64,000 bases of DNA from positions 124,001 to 188,000 of the forward strand of contig CAYFPS010000003.1 in NCBI GenBank assembly GCA_964345075.1. The letters are read 5' to 3'. Origin of the DNA: CAYFPS01 sp964345075 (lineage in GTDB: Bacteria; CAIWAD01). Positions 34,628 to 44,000 of the stretch are shown here, in pieces (position 1 is the first letter of the stretch; every line of letters begins with the position of its first letter). Under the pieces are notes generated by a model that searched no databases, had not been told where the DNA came from, and saw nothing but the letters and a program-made list of their open reading frames with translations. A program made the position numbers and the translations under genes.

Positions 34628-36813
34628 ATGATGCGGATTCTCGCCCCCCTGCTGCTTGCGGCTATGACGGCAAGCGCCCAGCCCACTGTTCAACCTGCGC
34701 CGGAAGACGAGCACCTTGAGGCCTGGTACAAGCAGCACTTAAGCGCTGCCTGGTCCAGACTCGAGAGTCGCGACAGCCGCCTTTCCGGCAACTGGGACTG
34801 GGTCTGGGCTGAGCTGGACCTGGAGCCGGATCTGAGCGACGCCTCGCTCGTGGCCAGCGCCGAGTTCTGTTTTCGTTCCATGGCAAATGGGCAGCAGCAG
34901 CTGGAAGTCGACTTTCTCTCCAACATGATCATCGACAATCTGAGTGGGGCAGAGAGCTGGACCCACCAGAACGATATTCTGACCCTGACGCTTTCGCAGC
35001 CCGCCGACAGTCTGGAGCTGGTCTGCTTCAATCTGGATTATCATGGAACCCCTCAGGTGGTTGGTTTTGGCTCCTGGGATCTTTCCGAACATGCCGGTGC
35101 GCCGGTTCTGAGCACGCTTTCCGAGCCGGAGGGAGCCCGCAGCTGGTGGCCCTGCCGTGATACACCACTGGACAAGGCCGACAGTCTGCGCGTCATGATT
35201 ACTGTGCCTGTGGGCTTTGTCGGCACATCCAATGGCGCGCTGGAGGCAGTGGATACGCTGGCCACAGGCCTTCGCTACAGCTGGTTCGAAGGTCATCCGA
35301 TCACAACCTATCTGGTTTCGCTGGCGATCAGCAACTATGTCCTGCTGGAAGACAGCTATGTATCACAGGATGGTCAGACGATCATGCCCATCATGCACTA
35401 TGTCTTTCCGGAAGATGCGGCTGATGCGGCGATTGATTTTGATGTTACCGTGCCCATGCTGGACTTTTATTCCGGCNNNNNNNNNNGTACCCCTTTGTGG
35501 ACGAGAAATACGGCCACAGCGAGTTTCCCTGGGGTGGCGGTATGGAACATCAGTGTAACACGAGCTATGGTGCACCGCTGATCCGTGGTGATCACGCCTA
35601 CGATCGCATTGTCGCTCACGAGCTGGCCCATCAGTGGTGGGGCGACATGATCACCTGCGCCACCTGGCAGGATATCTGGCTGAATGAAGGCTTTGCCACC
35701 TACTCCGAAGCTCTCTGGGCCGAGTACACAGGGGGCGGACACGCCGCGCTGGTCAGCTTCATGAACAGCCGCTGTTATGTGACGGATCCTTCAGGCCCGA
35801 TCTACGATCCGCCCTCGACCTTCAATTCAAACACGGTCTACCGCAAGGGCGCCTGGCTGATGCACATGCTGCGTGGACAGCTGGGGGATGCAGCATTTTT
35901 TCAAATGCTGAGCGACTGGGGCACTTCAGAGTTCCAGTATGCCAGCGCCACCAGCCAGCAGTTCATCGATCATGTCGCACTGTATACGGCGCGGGAGCTG
36001 GATGGCCTGTGGAACGGCTACCTTTACGGCCTCAATCGTCCCAGTTATGTCTTCGACTGGAATGCCCGCGAGATTGCCGGGCAGCCAGCCATCGAGATCC
36101 TGCTGGAGCAGCAGCAGAGTCAGGCGGCCTTTGATCTGTACTTGCCCTTTGCTGTCACACAGAGCGGCGGCACACAGGCGATCACGGTGCGAAACAGCCT
36201 GCGTTCGGAGAATCTTCTTGTTGCACTGGACGAAGCAGCGCTGGGGCTGGCCCTTGATCCGAATGATTGGCTGCTGGAAGAGCATCAGACAGGCATGCCG
36301 GCTGCAACCATCGCTGCCTTTGCCGGCAGGCTGAAACGCGCGAGCGGTAGCTGGGCTGGTCCGGAGGTAGAGTTAAGACTTTTGCAGGAGGGCTTGCCCG
36401 CCGGTAGCTGGCTAGACTGTGATACAAGCGGTCTGTTTTACTTGCGACCGGCGCTGGACCTGCCCGGATGGGTTGAGGCTGCAGACCTTCAGCTGGAAGC
36501 ACGAACAACAGATGGCGAGAGCCTGCTGCTGGATCTGCCTGCACCCAGCGTGGACTGGAACAACCTGGGCGAACTGCAGCTTCATGTATCACGCCCTTTT
36601 CTTGGCATCAGCCAGGCTGCCGGGCAATTGCTGCTTGAATGGACAGCCATGCCCTCTGCAACGGAGTACAGGGTGGAAGAGCTGGTGAACGGTAACTGGC
36701 AGACGCTTGTCTTCACGCTGGAGAACAGCTTGCAGCTGCAGGCCACAGCAAATCTGGGCCAATACAGGGTAGTCGCCCTGCTGCCCGATGGACGGGAGCG
36801 AATCCTGCCGTGA
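34628..36813 (+). CDS. Secreted M1 family aminopeptidase (contains scaffold gap)
   Basis: Signal peptide (MMRILAPLLLAAMTASA), N-terminal beta domain with the SWWPCRDTPLDKA region, substrate-binding GGGMEHQ (GxMEN-like), then the zinc site HELAHQWWG with the downstream Glu in WLNEGFATY. A C-terminal beta-rich tail of about 180 residues follows; it is not the ERAP-type helical domain. AAGGA precedes ATG 34628. The frames before and after the N-gap differ, and only a few residues seem lost (FYSG...YPFVDEKYG). Confidence 0.88.
35477..35486. other. Scaffold gap (10 N)
   Basis: Inside the M1 peptidase between FYSG and YPFVDEKYG; M1 homologues suggest only about 3-4 residues are missing, with an added frame difference. 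Confidence 0.99.
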
Positions 36814-38786
36814 TACAATGCTCCAATCTTGAAGTCCGCTTTCCGGACAAGGTTCTTTTCAGCCAGCTGAACTGGCGCATTCTGCCCGGGCAGCGCATCG
36901 GCCTTGTTGGCGACAACGGTGTAGGCAAAACCACGCTGATGAAGATTCTGGCCGGCGAGCTGGAAGCGGGCGAGGGCAGCATCCACAAGGCGCCGCGCAT
37001 CAGCATCGGCTACCTCTCGCAGACCTTCAGCTTTTCCTCCGACAAGCCTCTGACCGAACTTGTGCTGGAAGCCGCCGGCGATATTCGCGCCATGGAAGAA
37101 GAAATCAAGCGAACCCAGCAGGCACTGGGTGCCGAGGGCCTTTCGGCAGAAGACCAGCAGGGGCTGCTGACCCATCTGGGCCATTTGCAGGACCGCTTTG
37201 AACATCTGGATGGCTACCGGCTGGAGGCAGAGGCCAAGCAGATTCTGCAGGGACTGGGCTTTCGCCCGCAGGATCTGGAAGAGCCGCTCAGCAGCTTTTC
37301 CGGAGGCTGGCAGATGCGCGCCGCCATGGCCCGACTGCTGCTATCCAGCCCAGACCTGCTGCTTTTGGACGAGCCCACCAACCATCTGGATGTGGATGCG
37401 CTGGAGTGGCTCGAGCGCTACCTGAAGGGCTACGAAGGCACGGTGATTGTCATCTCCCACGACCGCTTCTTTCTGGATCGGGTGGTCGGGCGCATCGCCG
37501 AGATTGCGCTGGGACGGCTGAAGGAATACCCCGGCAGCTACAGTGAATACCGGCGGCGCAAGGAAGAAGACCGCGAGCGCGCCAAGGCCGAGTACCTGCA
37601 GATCAAGGAACGCATGCAGGAGCTTGAGCGCTTCATCGAGCGCTTTCGCTACAAGGCGAGCAAGGCCAGCCAGGTGCAGAGCCGCGTCAAGATGCTCGAG
37701 AAAATGCAACTGCCCGAAATCGAGCAGGAGACAAAGGGTCTGCAGTTTCACTTTCCTGCCTGTGAAAGATCCGGCGACATCGTGCTGGAAGCCAGGGATG
37801 TGGCCATGGATTATGGTCGTGGCCCCGTTTTCAGCGGACTGGATCTTACAATCAAGCGGGGCGAGCGCGTTGCGCTTGTCGGACCCAATGGCGCAGGCAA
37901 GTCCACACTGGTGCGCCTGATTTCCGGCCTGATGCAGCCCACTTCCGGGCAGCTCAAGCTTGGTCACAAGGTCGAGCTGGATGTCTACACGCAGGAAGTG
38001 GAAGACCGCATGAACGGCCAGAACAGTGTGCTGGATGAGCTGACAACCCACAACAAGGGTCTGGGACAGACCGAACTGCGCGGGCTGCTTGGCTGCTTTC
38101 TGTTCAGCGGCGACTCCGTTTTCAAGAAGGTGGAGGTCCTGAGTGGCGGCGAGAAAAGCCGTCTGGCGGTAGCGGGCCTGCTTCTGGAAAAATCCAATTT
38201 TCTGGTTCTGGATGAGCCGACCAACCATCTGGATCTGAAAGCCAAGGACATGTTGCAGCGGGCGCTGGCTGATTTCGGCGGGACGGTACTGGTTGTATCA
38301 CACGATCGCTACTTCCTGGACGGTGTGGTCGATCGCGTGCTGGAGCTCCGTGAGGGCGGCCTGATCGACCGGCCGGGCAATTACAGCGAATTCCTTGCCT
38401 GGCGCGAAGAGCTTGAGCAGAAAGCTCGCCTGGAAACCGGCGCGCAGAAAGTGATTCAGGCCAGCCAGACAGGGAGCGAAAAGCCACGCAGCCGTGAGGA
38501 TCGCAAGCGGGCCACAGAGGAGAAGATCCGGCGTGGTCGCATTCTGCGCGAAATCGAGACACGCGCCGGCAAGCTGGAAGAGAAAATCGCCCAGCAGGAA
38601 TCACGCATGAAGGTGCTTGAGGAAGAGCTGGTTCGTGAGGAAGTTTATTCCAATGCAGAAAAAATGAAACGCTACAGCACAGAGTACGCCAAACTGCGCG
38701 ATGCCTTGCCGGATCTTTATGAATCCTGGGAGCAGGCGCTGGAAGAACTTGAGCGTACGAAGCTGGAACTGGAGGCTGCATCATGA
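36810..38786 (+). CDS. ABC-F family ATPase (Uup/EttA-like)
   Basis: 658 aa with two ABC domains and no TM segments. Walker A GDNGVGKTT and GPNGAGKST, signatures FSGGWQMR and LSGGEKSR, and LDEPTNHLD in each half are intact, with a charged linker between and a C-terminal coiled coil (about 555-655). ABC-F proteins act on the ribosome E site. The GTG start is the first three bases of a GTGATACA octamer whose TGA is the stop of the peptidase gene. Confidence 0.95.
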   Translation: MIQCSNLEVRFPDKVLFSQLNWRILPGQRIGLVGDNGVGKTTLMKILAGELEAGEGSIHKAPRISIGYLSQTFSFSSDKPLTELVLEAAGDIRAMEEEIKRTQQALGAEGLSAEDQQGLLTHLGHLQDRFEHLDGYRLEAEAKQILQGLGFRPQDLEEPLSSFSGGWQMRAAMARLLLSSPDLLLLDEPTNHLDVDALEWLERYLKGYEGTVIVISHDRFFLDRVVGRIAEIALGRLKEYPGSYSEYRRRKEEDRERAKAEYLQIKERMQELERFIERFRYKASKASQVQSRVKMLEKMQLPEIEQETKGLQFHFPACERSGDIVLEARDVAMDYGRGPVFSGLDLTIKRGERVALVGPNGAGKSTLVRLISGLMQPTSGQLKLGHKVELDVYTQEVEDRMNGQNSVLDELTTHNKGLGQTELRGLLGCFLFSGDSVFKKVEVLSGGEKSRLAVAGLLLEKSNFLVLDEPTNHLDLKAKDMLQRALADFGGTVLVVSHDRYFLDGVVDRVLELREGGLIDRPGNYSEFLAWREELEQKARLETGAQKVIQASQTGSEKPRSREDRKRATEEKIRRGRILREIETRAGKLEEKIAQQESRMKVLEEELVREEVYSNAEKMKRYSTEYAKLRDALPDLYESWEQALEELERTKLELEAAS

Positions 38787-40531
38787 AGAAATTTCTCCTT
38801 GGAGTCCTGGTTGGAGTCCTGCTGCTGATCATGCTTGTTGTCGGCGGTGGAATTGCCCTTGTATCACAAATTGGCGGCGGCAGTGAAGAGCTTTCTGGCA
38901 CTTACCTGCTGGAGCTTGGCTGGTCGGATACGCTGCCCGGTCATCAAGTGGATCCGATTGAAGCCGGAATGGATGCCCCCGTTGCGCTGAGCACGCTTTC
39001 CGAGGCTTTGCGTCAGGCGGCAAAGGATCCGCTGATCGCCGGTGTGCTCATCCAGAAAAATCTGGGGATCAGCCGCGAGTACTTGCAGGAACTCAAGGAG
39101 CCCCTTTTGGAACTGAAGCGGGCTGGCAAACCGATTTTCGCTCATCTGGAACTTGGAGCCGGTAGCGGTTACCTGCTTGCAGCTGCTGCCGATCAGCTGT
39201 CGATCAGTGCTTCCAGCGCCGGTGGCCTTAGTTACACCGGCCCGGTGCTCGGCTCCTTTTACATGAAAGAAGCACTGGACAAGCTGGGCATTCGCATGCA
39301 TGTGCTGCATGAGGGCGAGGCCAAGGGCTATGGCGAACAGTACACGCTGAATGAAATGAGCCCGGCCGTGCGTGAAAACCTGATGGCCCTGATGCAGGCT
39401 TACTACGAGCTGGATCTTCGCTGGCTGTCCGAAATGCGCGATGTGGAGCTTTCCCGCTTGAAGGCCGAACTGGAGCGTGAAGATCGCCTCTTCTTTACTC
39501 CCTCACAGGCACTGGAAGCAGGTCTGGTGGACCGGCTTGAATCACGGGATTCCTGGCTGAGCAATCTGGAAGAGCAATTCCCTGATGCCAAACGAATCAG
39601 TCTTGCCAAGTGGATGAGCCACCTTAACCCGCAGGATCCCTTCGCCCGGGACAAGAAGATCAATCCGGAAGACCACATCGCCGTGCTCTGGGCCGAAGGC
39701 GCCATTCAGCCCGGCAAAAACAAAAGCGGTCAGGTAGCCATTCACTCCATCACCATGATGGAACAGATTCGCGAGCTGAAGGAAGCCGAGAGCGTCAAGG
39801 GCGTGATTCTGCGCGTGGAAAGCCCCGGCGGAAGTGCGCTGGCATGTGAAGAAATCTATCTGGCCCTTGGTGAACTGGCGGAAACCAAGCCGCTCTGGAC
39901 TTCCATGGGCCGTGTCGCGGCTTCTGGCGGTTACTATATCAGCCTGCCCGCCGAGACCATCTACCTGAATCCGTCGACGGTTGTGGGCAGCATCGGTGTG
40001 GTTGGCATGATTCCCGAACTGGGTGAACTCTACGACAAGCTGGGCCTGCATTATCAGCAGTTCGGTCTGACGCCAATGGGCAACCTGAGTCAGGCGGCTG
40101 ATTCCTTTACTCCCGCGCAGCTGGATCTGATCAGCGCCTCGATGGGCCATGTTTATCAGGAGTTCCGCGCACATGTGGCCGACCATCGTCCGGTCAATCC
40201 GGATGAATACAAGGTCTGGGCAGAAGGTCGTGTCTTCCCAGGTCTGAAGGGAATCGAGCTCAAGCTTGCCGACCGCGCGGGCACGCTGGAAGACTGCCTG
40301 CTGGCCTTCCAGACGGAGAAGGAGCTGGCTGATCTTCCCGTGGAACACTACCCGCGGCAGAAGAATCTGTTCGACCAGATTTTCTCCGGCGAACTCAATC
40401 CGCGTGACCTGCTGCCCGGTGCAAGTCTTGCCAGCAGGGCCGAAGAGCTTGTGGAAGAAGCCGGGCGAAGCCTGGAGCTGGATCCCTCCACGCAGCTGCG
40501 TATGGAATGGCCCTTCAAGCTCATCGACTAA
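38783..40531 (+). CDS. sppA: Signal peptide peptidase SppA (long, 67K type)
   Basis: 582 aa with an N-terminal TM anchor (LLGVLVGVLLLIMLVVGGGIAL) and two tandem ClpP-like domains, as in E. coli SppA. The catalytic Ser is in VESPGGSALACEEIY of the C-terminal half and the family GRVAASGGYYISL follows; the Lys base lies in the N-terminal half. It degrades cleaved signal peptides in the membrane. It overlaps the ABC-F gene by four bases and ends before a strong terminator. Confidence 0.93.
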   Translation: MKKFLLGVLVGVLLLIMLVVGGGIALVSQIGGGSEELSGTYLLELGWSDTLPGHQVDPIEAGMDAPVALSTLSEALRQAAKDPLIAGVLIQKNLGISREYLQELKEPLLELKRAGKPIFAHLELGAGSGYLLAAAADQLSISASSAGGLSYTGPVLGSFYMKEALDKLGIRMHVLHEGEAKGYGEQYTLNEMSPAVRENLMALMQAYYELDLRWLSEMRDVELSRLKAELEREDRLFFTPSQALEAGLVDRLESRDSWLSNLEEQFPDAKRISLAKWMSHLNPQDPFARDKKINPEDHIAVLWAEGAIQPGKNKSGQVAIHSITMMEQIRELKEAESVKGVILRVESPGGSALACEEIYLALGELAETKPLWTSMGRVAASGGYYISLPAETIYLNPSTVVGSIGVVGMIPELGELYDKLGLHYQQFGLTPMGNLSQAADSFTPAQLDLISASMGHVYQEFRAHVADHRPVNPDEYKVWAEGRVFPGLKGIELKLADRAGTLEDCLLAFQTEKELADLPVEHYPRQKNLFDQIFSGELNPRDLLPGASLASRAEELVEEAGRSLELDPSTQLRMEWPFKLID

Positions 40532-40552
40532 GTGCGAATACAGCCATTCAAC

Positions 40553-40587
40553 AAAGGCCCTGCGCAGCAAATTCGCAGGGCCTTTTT
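40553..40587 (+). terminator. Rho-independent terminator after sppA
   Basis: 12-bp stem AAAGGCCCTGCG/CGCAGGGCCTTT with a 9-base loop and a T-run. Confidence 0.93.
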
Positions 40588-40631
40588 CAAGCTATTTGAC
40601 AGGCTGCCGATATCCTTGGGCAGGAGGACCC

Positions 40632-40922
40632 ATGGAACACGGAAGCATCCTTGCACAGACAGATCAGAACGAACAAGTGCTGCGCCTTTCCGGCGGCAAG
40701 GTCGTTCTTGGACTGGGCTCCGTGATGCTGCCGATGAATCGCAACAGTCTGGGTCGGCTTGAAAAGCTGGTCAGCAAGCTGGGCCGTGAGCTTCCGCCTG
40801 CCGAAAGCGATCTCGCCTACATCCACTGCGATCCCTATGTGATACGCCTCAGCCGTGATTCAGCCAGCCGCATTTCCCGCATGCTGCTTGAAGCCCTGCG
40901 CAGGCTGCCTTCCGACAACTGA
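40632..40922 (+). CDS. Hypothetical protein, 96 aa
   Basis: AGGAGG precedes ATG 40632. The product has an N-terminal beta-type half (SILAQTDQNEQVLRLSGGKVVLGLGSVMLP), then a helical half rich in Arg and Leu (LEKLVSKLGRELP, ISRMLLEALRRLPSDN). No signal or TM. It has its own TTGACA-like -35 upstream and precedes yebC. No family recognised. Confidence 0.65.
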   Translation: MEHGSILAQTDQNEQVLRLSGGKVVLGLGSVMLPMNRNSLGRLEKLVSKLGRELPPAESDLAYIHCDPYVIRLSRDSASRISRMLLEALRRLPSDN

Positions 40923-40947
40923 AGCGCTTTTCCCGCCCGTCATTTGC

Positions 40948-40955
40948 TACCTTCG
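40948..40955 (+). promoter_or_regulatory. TACCTTCG -10-like box before yebC
   Basis: TACCTTCG in the sequence GCTACCTTCGCCC, 32 bp before the yebC start; the same GCTACCTT sequence precedes tex. Confidence 0.35.
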
Positions 40956-40986
40956 CCCTTTTCCAACAAGTCTTAGCGGAGGCGGC

Positions 40987-41736
40987 ATGTCCGGTCATTC
41001 CAAATGGTCGACGATCAAGCGCAAGAAGGGCGCGCTGGATGCAAAGCGCGGCAAACTCTTCGGCAAGATCATCAAGGAAATCACCGTAGCGGCCAGGCTG
41101 GGCGGCGGTGATGATTCATCCAATCCACGTCTGCGTACGGTTCTGATCAAGGCCAAGGCAGCCAACATGCCTGCCAACAACATCGAGCGCGCCATCGCCA
41201 AGGGTACGGGCGACATGGACGGCGTGACCTACGAAGAAATCACCTACGAAGGCTACGGACCGGCCGGTGTGGCCCTCATCGTCGAGACGATGACGGACAA
41301 CAAGAACCGCACGGTGGGTGAAGTGCGACATGCCTTCAGCCGCAATGGCGGCAATCTGGGTGAACACGGTGCCGTCTCCTGGAACTTCGACCGTCTGGGT
41401 CTGGTCAGTGTGCCCAAGGGCGAGCTGGACGAAGAAGACCTGCTGATGATGGTCATGGACGCCGGCGCCGAGAACATCGAAGACGGCGGCGATGTCTGGG
41501 AAGTCTACAGCGCGCTGGATTCCATGGAAGCCGTGCGCCGTGCCCTGCTGGACAATGAGCTGGAAGTGCAGGAGTACACGCCCACGCTCAAGCCCAAGAC
41601 CCTCTGCAAGGTGGAAGGTGCCGACATCGCTCGTGTCCTCAAGCTGATTGAGACGCTGGAAGACAACGACGATGTGCAGAATGTCTATTCCAACTTCGAT
41701 GCCGACGAGTCCGAGCTGGCCAAGCTGGGCGACTGA
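40987..41736 (+). CDS. yebC: YebC/PmpR family protein
   Basis: 249 aa. SGHSKWSTIKRKKGALDAKRGKLFGK is the signature start; DDVQNVYSNFD is the conserved end. YebC proteins are DNA-binding regulators or, as recently shown for some, ribosome-associated elongation helpers at proline stretches. GGAGG precedes the ATG. The yebC-ruvCAB order is widely conserved. The gene has no GTGATACA site. Confidence 0.95.
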   Translation: MSGHSKWSTIKRKKGALDAKRGKLFGKIIKEITVAARLGGGDDSSNPRLRTVLIKAKAANMPANNIERAIAKGTGDMDGVTYEEITYEGYGPAGVALIVETMTDNKNRTVGEVRHAFSRNGGNLGEHGAVSWNFDRLGLVSVPKGELDEEDLLMMVMDAGAENIEDGGDVWEVYSALDSMEAVRRALLDNELEVQEYTPTLKPKTLCKVEGADIARVLKLIETLEDNDDVQNVYSNFDADESELAKLGD

Positions 41737-41738
41737 TT

Positions 41739-42215
41739 GTGCGCGTGCTGGGCATTGATCCCGGCCTTGCAGTGACGGGTTACGGCATTGTTGAAGGCTT
41801 TGGCGGGCGCTTTCGCCCCATCGCCTGGGGAACTGTCGCCACCAAGGGCGAATTTTCCGAGCGGCTGGTCGTGATACATCGTCGTCTCTCCGAGCTTGTA
41901 GCCGAACACAGTCCCGATCTGCTTTCCATCGAACAGGTTTTCAAAGGGCCCAATGTTCAGTCGCTGGTCAAGCTAAGCCACGCCCGCAGTGCCGCCATGC
42001 TGGCCGGAGCCTTGCGCGGGCTGCCTGTTGCCGAGTATACGCCCATGCAGATCAAGCGTGCCGTTACCGGGCGTGGGGGCGCGGACAAAAGCCAGGTACA
42101 GTTCATGGTGGTTCGTCTGCTGGGGCTGAAAGAAGTACCCAAACCGCTGGATGCCACTGACGCGTTGGCCACAGCCATCTGCCATCTCAATCAACCGAAG
42201 CCGATCACGGGATAA
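41739..42215 (+). CDS. ruvC: Holliday junction endonuclease RuvC
   Basis: 158 aa. RVLGIDPGLAVTGYG with catalytic Asp6, LSIEQVFKGPN with Glu, and LDATDALATAICH with the final acidic residues. It cleaves four-way junctions as a dimer with RuvAB. GTG 41739 is the start, 2 bp after yebC. Octamer at 41871. Confidence 0.96.
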   Translation: MRVLGIDPGLAVTGYGIVEGFGGRFRPIAWGTVATKGEFSERLVVIHRRLSELVAEHSPDLLSIEQVFKGPNVQSLVKLSHARSAAMLAGALRGLPVAEYTPMQIKRAVTGRGGADKSQVQFMVVRLLGLKEVPKPLDATDALATAICHLNQPKPITG

Positions 42216-42218
42216 AGC

Positions 42219-42866
42219 ATGTACGATTTTCTTGAAGGCCGCGTGGAAGAACTTGCGCCGACCCGCCTGAGCCTGCTGGTGGGTGGAGTGGGCTACGAGC
42301 TGGCCTGCAGCCTGCAGACAAGTCGCCGCATGCAGCGTGGCGCTCAGCATCGCCTGTGGACGCATCTGGTCGTGCGTGAGGATCTGCTGGCGCTTTACGG
42401 CTTTCACAATCAGGGCGAGCGTGCCCTCTTTCGCGAGCTGGTGGCGATCAGCGGTGTCGGGCCCAAGGTGGCGCTGGCCGTACTTTCGTCGCTCTCTGAA
42501 GAACAGTTGATCGAGGCGGTCCGGCTCGAGCAGCCCGATCGTCTGCAGCAGGTGCCGGGCATTGGTCGCAAGACGGCTGACAGGCTGCTGCTGGAGCTGA
42601 AAAGCCGCGTGGACAAACTGGGTCTGGCTGCGGGCGGAGTGCGTATCACGGGCACTGCCGCAGTAGGTGGTGGCTCTTCCAGCGATGAGGGCAGTGGATC
42701 ACAGCTGGGTGAAGCGATTGAGGCGCTGGTTGCGCTTGGCTACAAGGCGCAGCAGGCCGAGCAGGAACTGGCCCGGGCGCTCAAGCAGTGGCAGAAGGAT
42801 CACAAGGACGAACTGCCTTCGCTTGAAGAGTGGATTCGAATGGTACTGATGGGCAAGAAGGGCTGA
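42219..42866 (+). CDS. ruvA: Holliday junction helicase subunit RuvA
   Basis: 215 aa: OB domain (MYDFLEGRVEELAPTRLSLLVGGVGYEL), the double helix-hairpin-helix (LVAISGVGPKVALAVL and LQQVPGIGRKTADRLLLELK) and the C-terminal UBA-like domain III (AIEALVALGYKAQQAEQELARAL). It binds junctions as tetramers and loads RuvB. Confidence 0.96.
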   Translation: MYDFLEGRVEELAPTRLSLLVGGVGYELACSLQTSRRMQRGAQHRLWTHLVVREDLLALYGFHNQGERALFRELVAISGVGPKVALAVLSSLSEEQLIEAVRLEQPDRLQQVPGIGRKTADRLLLELKSRVDKLGLAAGGVRITGTAAVGGGSSSDEGSGSQLGEAIEALVALGYKAQQAEQELARALKQWQKDHKDELPSLEEWIRMVLMGKKG

Positions 42867-42870
42867 GCCA

Positions 42871-43890
42871 ATGGACGATTCACGCATTCTGGATCAGGAC
42901 TTTTCGCCCGAAGACCGCATGGAATCCGCCCTTCGCCCCGAGCGACTGGAGGACTTTGTCGGTCAGGAGCGCCACAAGGACAATCTGCGTGTTTTCATTC
43001 AGGCGGCCCTCAACCGCGGGGAGGCCCTTGATCACTGTCTGTTCCACGGCCCGCCCGGGCTGGGCAAAACCACTCTCGCCCATATTCTTGCGCAGGAAAT
43101 GAACAGCGAAATCCGTGTGACAAGCGGCCCGGTTCTTGAGCGTCCAGCGGATCTGGCAGGACTGCTGACCAATCTGGGCGACCGTGATATCCTCTTCATT
43201 GACGAAATCCACCGCATGAATCGTGTGGTTGAGGAATACCTCTATCCGGCCATGGAAGATTTCCGGCTGGATATCATGCTGGACAAGGGCGCGGCCGCGC
43301 GTAGTGTGCAGTTAAGTCTGCCCCGCTTTACGCTGGTAGGCGCGACAACTCGAGCCGGTCTTCTGACCAGTCCGCTGATGGCGCGCTTTGGCATTGTGAC
43401 ACATCTGGAGCATTACAGCCGCGAAGAGCTGGCGGCCATTTTACGCCGATCGGCCAGTCTGCTGGAAGTCAAACTGAGCGAGGATGCCTCGCTTGAACTT
43501 GCCGGCCGCTGCCGGGGAACGCCACGCATCGCCAACAGACTGCTCAGGCGCCTGAGGGATTTTGCGGAGGTGGAAGGCAACGGCGAGGTCAATCTGGAAA
43601 TCGCCCAATATGGCCTGGATCGTCTGGAAGTGGACGCCAGTGGTCTGGACAGGCTGGATCGCAGTTTCCTTAAGGTCCTGCTGGAACATCACCACGGTGG
43701 TCCGGTGGGCTTAAGCACACTGGCCGTGGCGCTGGGTGAAGAGGTGGACACGCTGGAAGAAGTGGTGGAGCCCTTTCTGGTCAAGGAAGGCTTTCTGCAG
43801 CGCACGCCCCGTGGTCGCCTCGCTGCCACAAGGGCCTGGAAGCATATGGGACTGACCCCTCCGCGCACACAGCCCGGTCTGGGAATCTGA
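42871..43890 (+). CDS. ruvB: Holliday junction helicase ATPase RuvB
   Basis: 339 aa AAA+ motor. Walker A HGPPGLGKTTLAH, Walker B LFIDEIHRMNR, sensor GATTRAGLL, and the winged-helix C-terminus (EPFLVKEGFLQRTPRGRLAT) are intact. Directly follows ruvA by four bases, completing yebC-ruvC-ruvA-ruvB. Confidence 0.97.
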   Translation: MDDSRILDQDFSPEDRMESALRPERLEDFVGQERHKDNLRVFIQAALNRGEALDHCLFHGPPGLGKTTLAHILAQEMNSEIRVTSGPVLERPADLAGLLTNLGDRDILFIDEIHRMNRVVEEYLYPAMEDFRLDIMLDKGAAARSVQLSLPRFTLVGATTRAGLLTSPLMARFGIVTHLEHYSREELAAILRRSASLLEVKLSEDASLELAGRCRGTPRIANRLLRRLRDFAEVEGNGEVNLEIAQYGLDRLEVDASGLDRLDRSFLKVLLEHHHGGPVGLSTLAVALGEEVDTLEEVVEPFLVKEGFLQRTPRGRLAATRAWKHMGLTPPRTQPGLGI

Positions 43891-43912
43891 CCCACCATTC
43901 AAGCTGAATTCG

Positions 43913-43920
43913 TACCTTTC
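43913..43920 (+). promoter_or_regulatory. TACCTTTC -10-like box before queA
   Basis: TACCTTTC about 80 bp before the queA start, in the ruvB-queA gap; same form as the boxes before the glutaredoxin, yebC and tex genes. Confidence 0.3.
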
Positions 43921-43956
43921 GCGGTTCGTCAGGAACGATAATCATCAACTGCCCTG

Positions 43957-43976
43957 TTTCGCCATGTCGGGCGAAA
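43957..43976 (+). promoter_or_regulatory. Stem-loop in the queA leader
   Basis: TTTCGCC/GGCGAAA stem of 7 bp with a 6-base loop, 25 bp before the start. No U-run follows on the plus strand; it does not match the preQ1 riboswitch pattern. Confidence 0.3.
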
Positions 43977-44000
43977 AGGGGGCCAACGAAGGATCTGATC

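Noticed and set aside
43957..43976. preQ1 riboswitch before queA
   Set aside because: The hairpin lacks the preQ1-I/II conserved bases and A-rich tail; it is a plain stem-loop.
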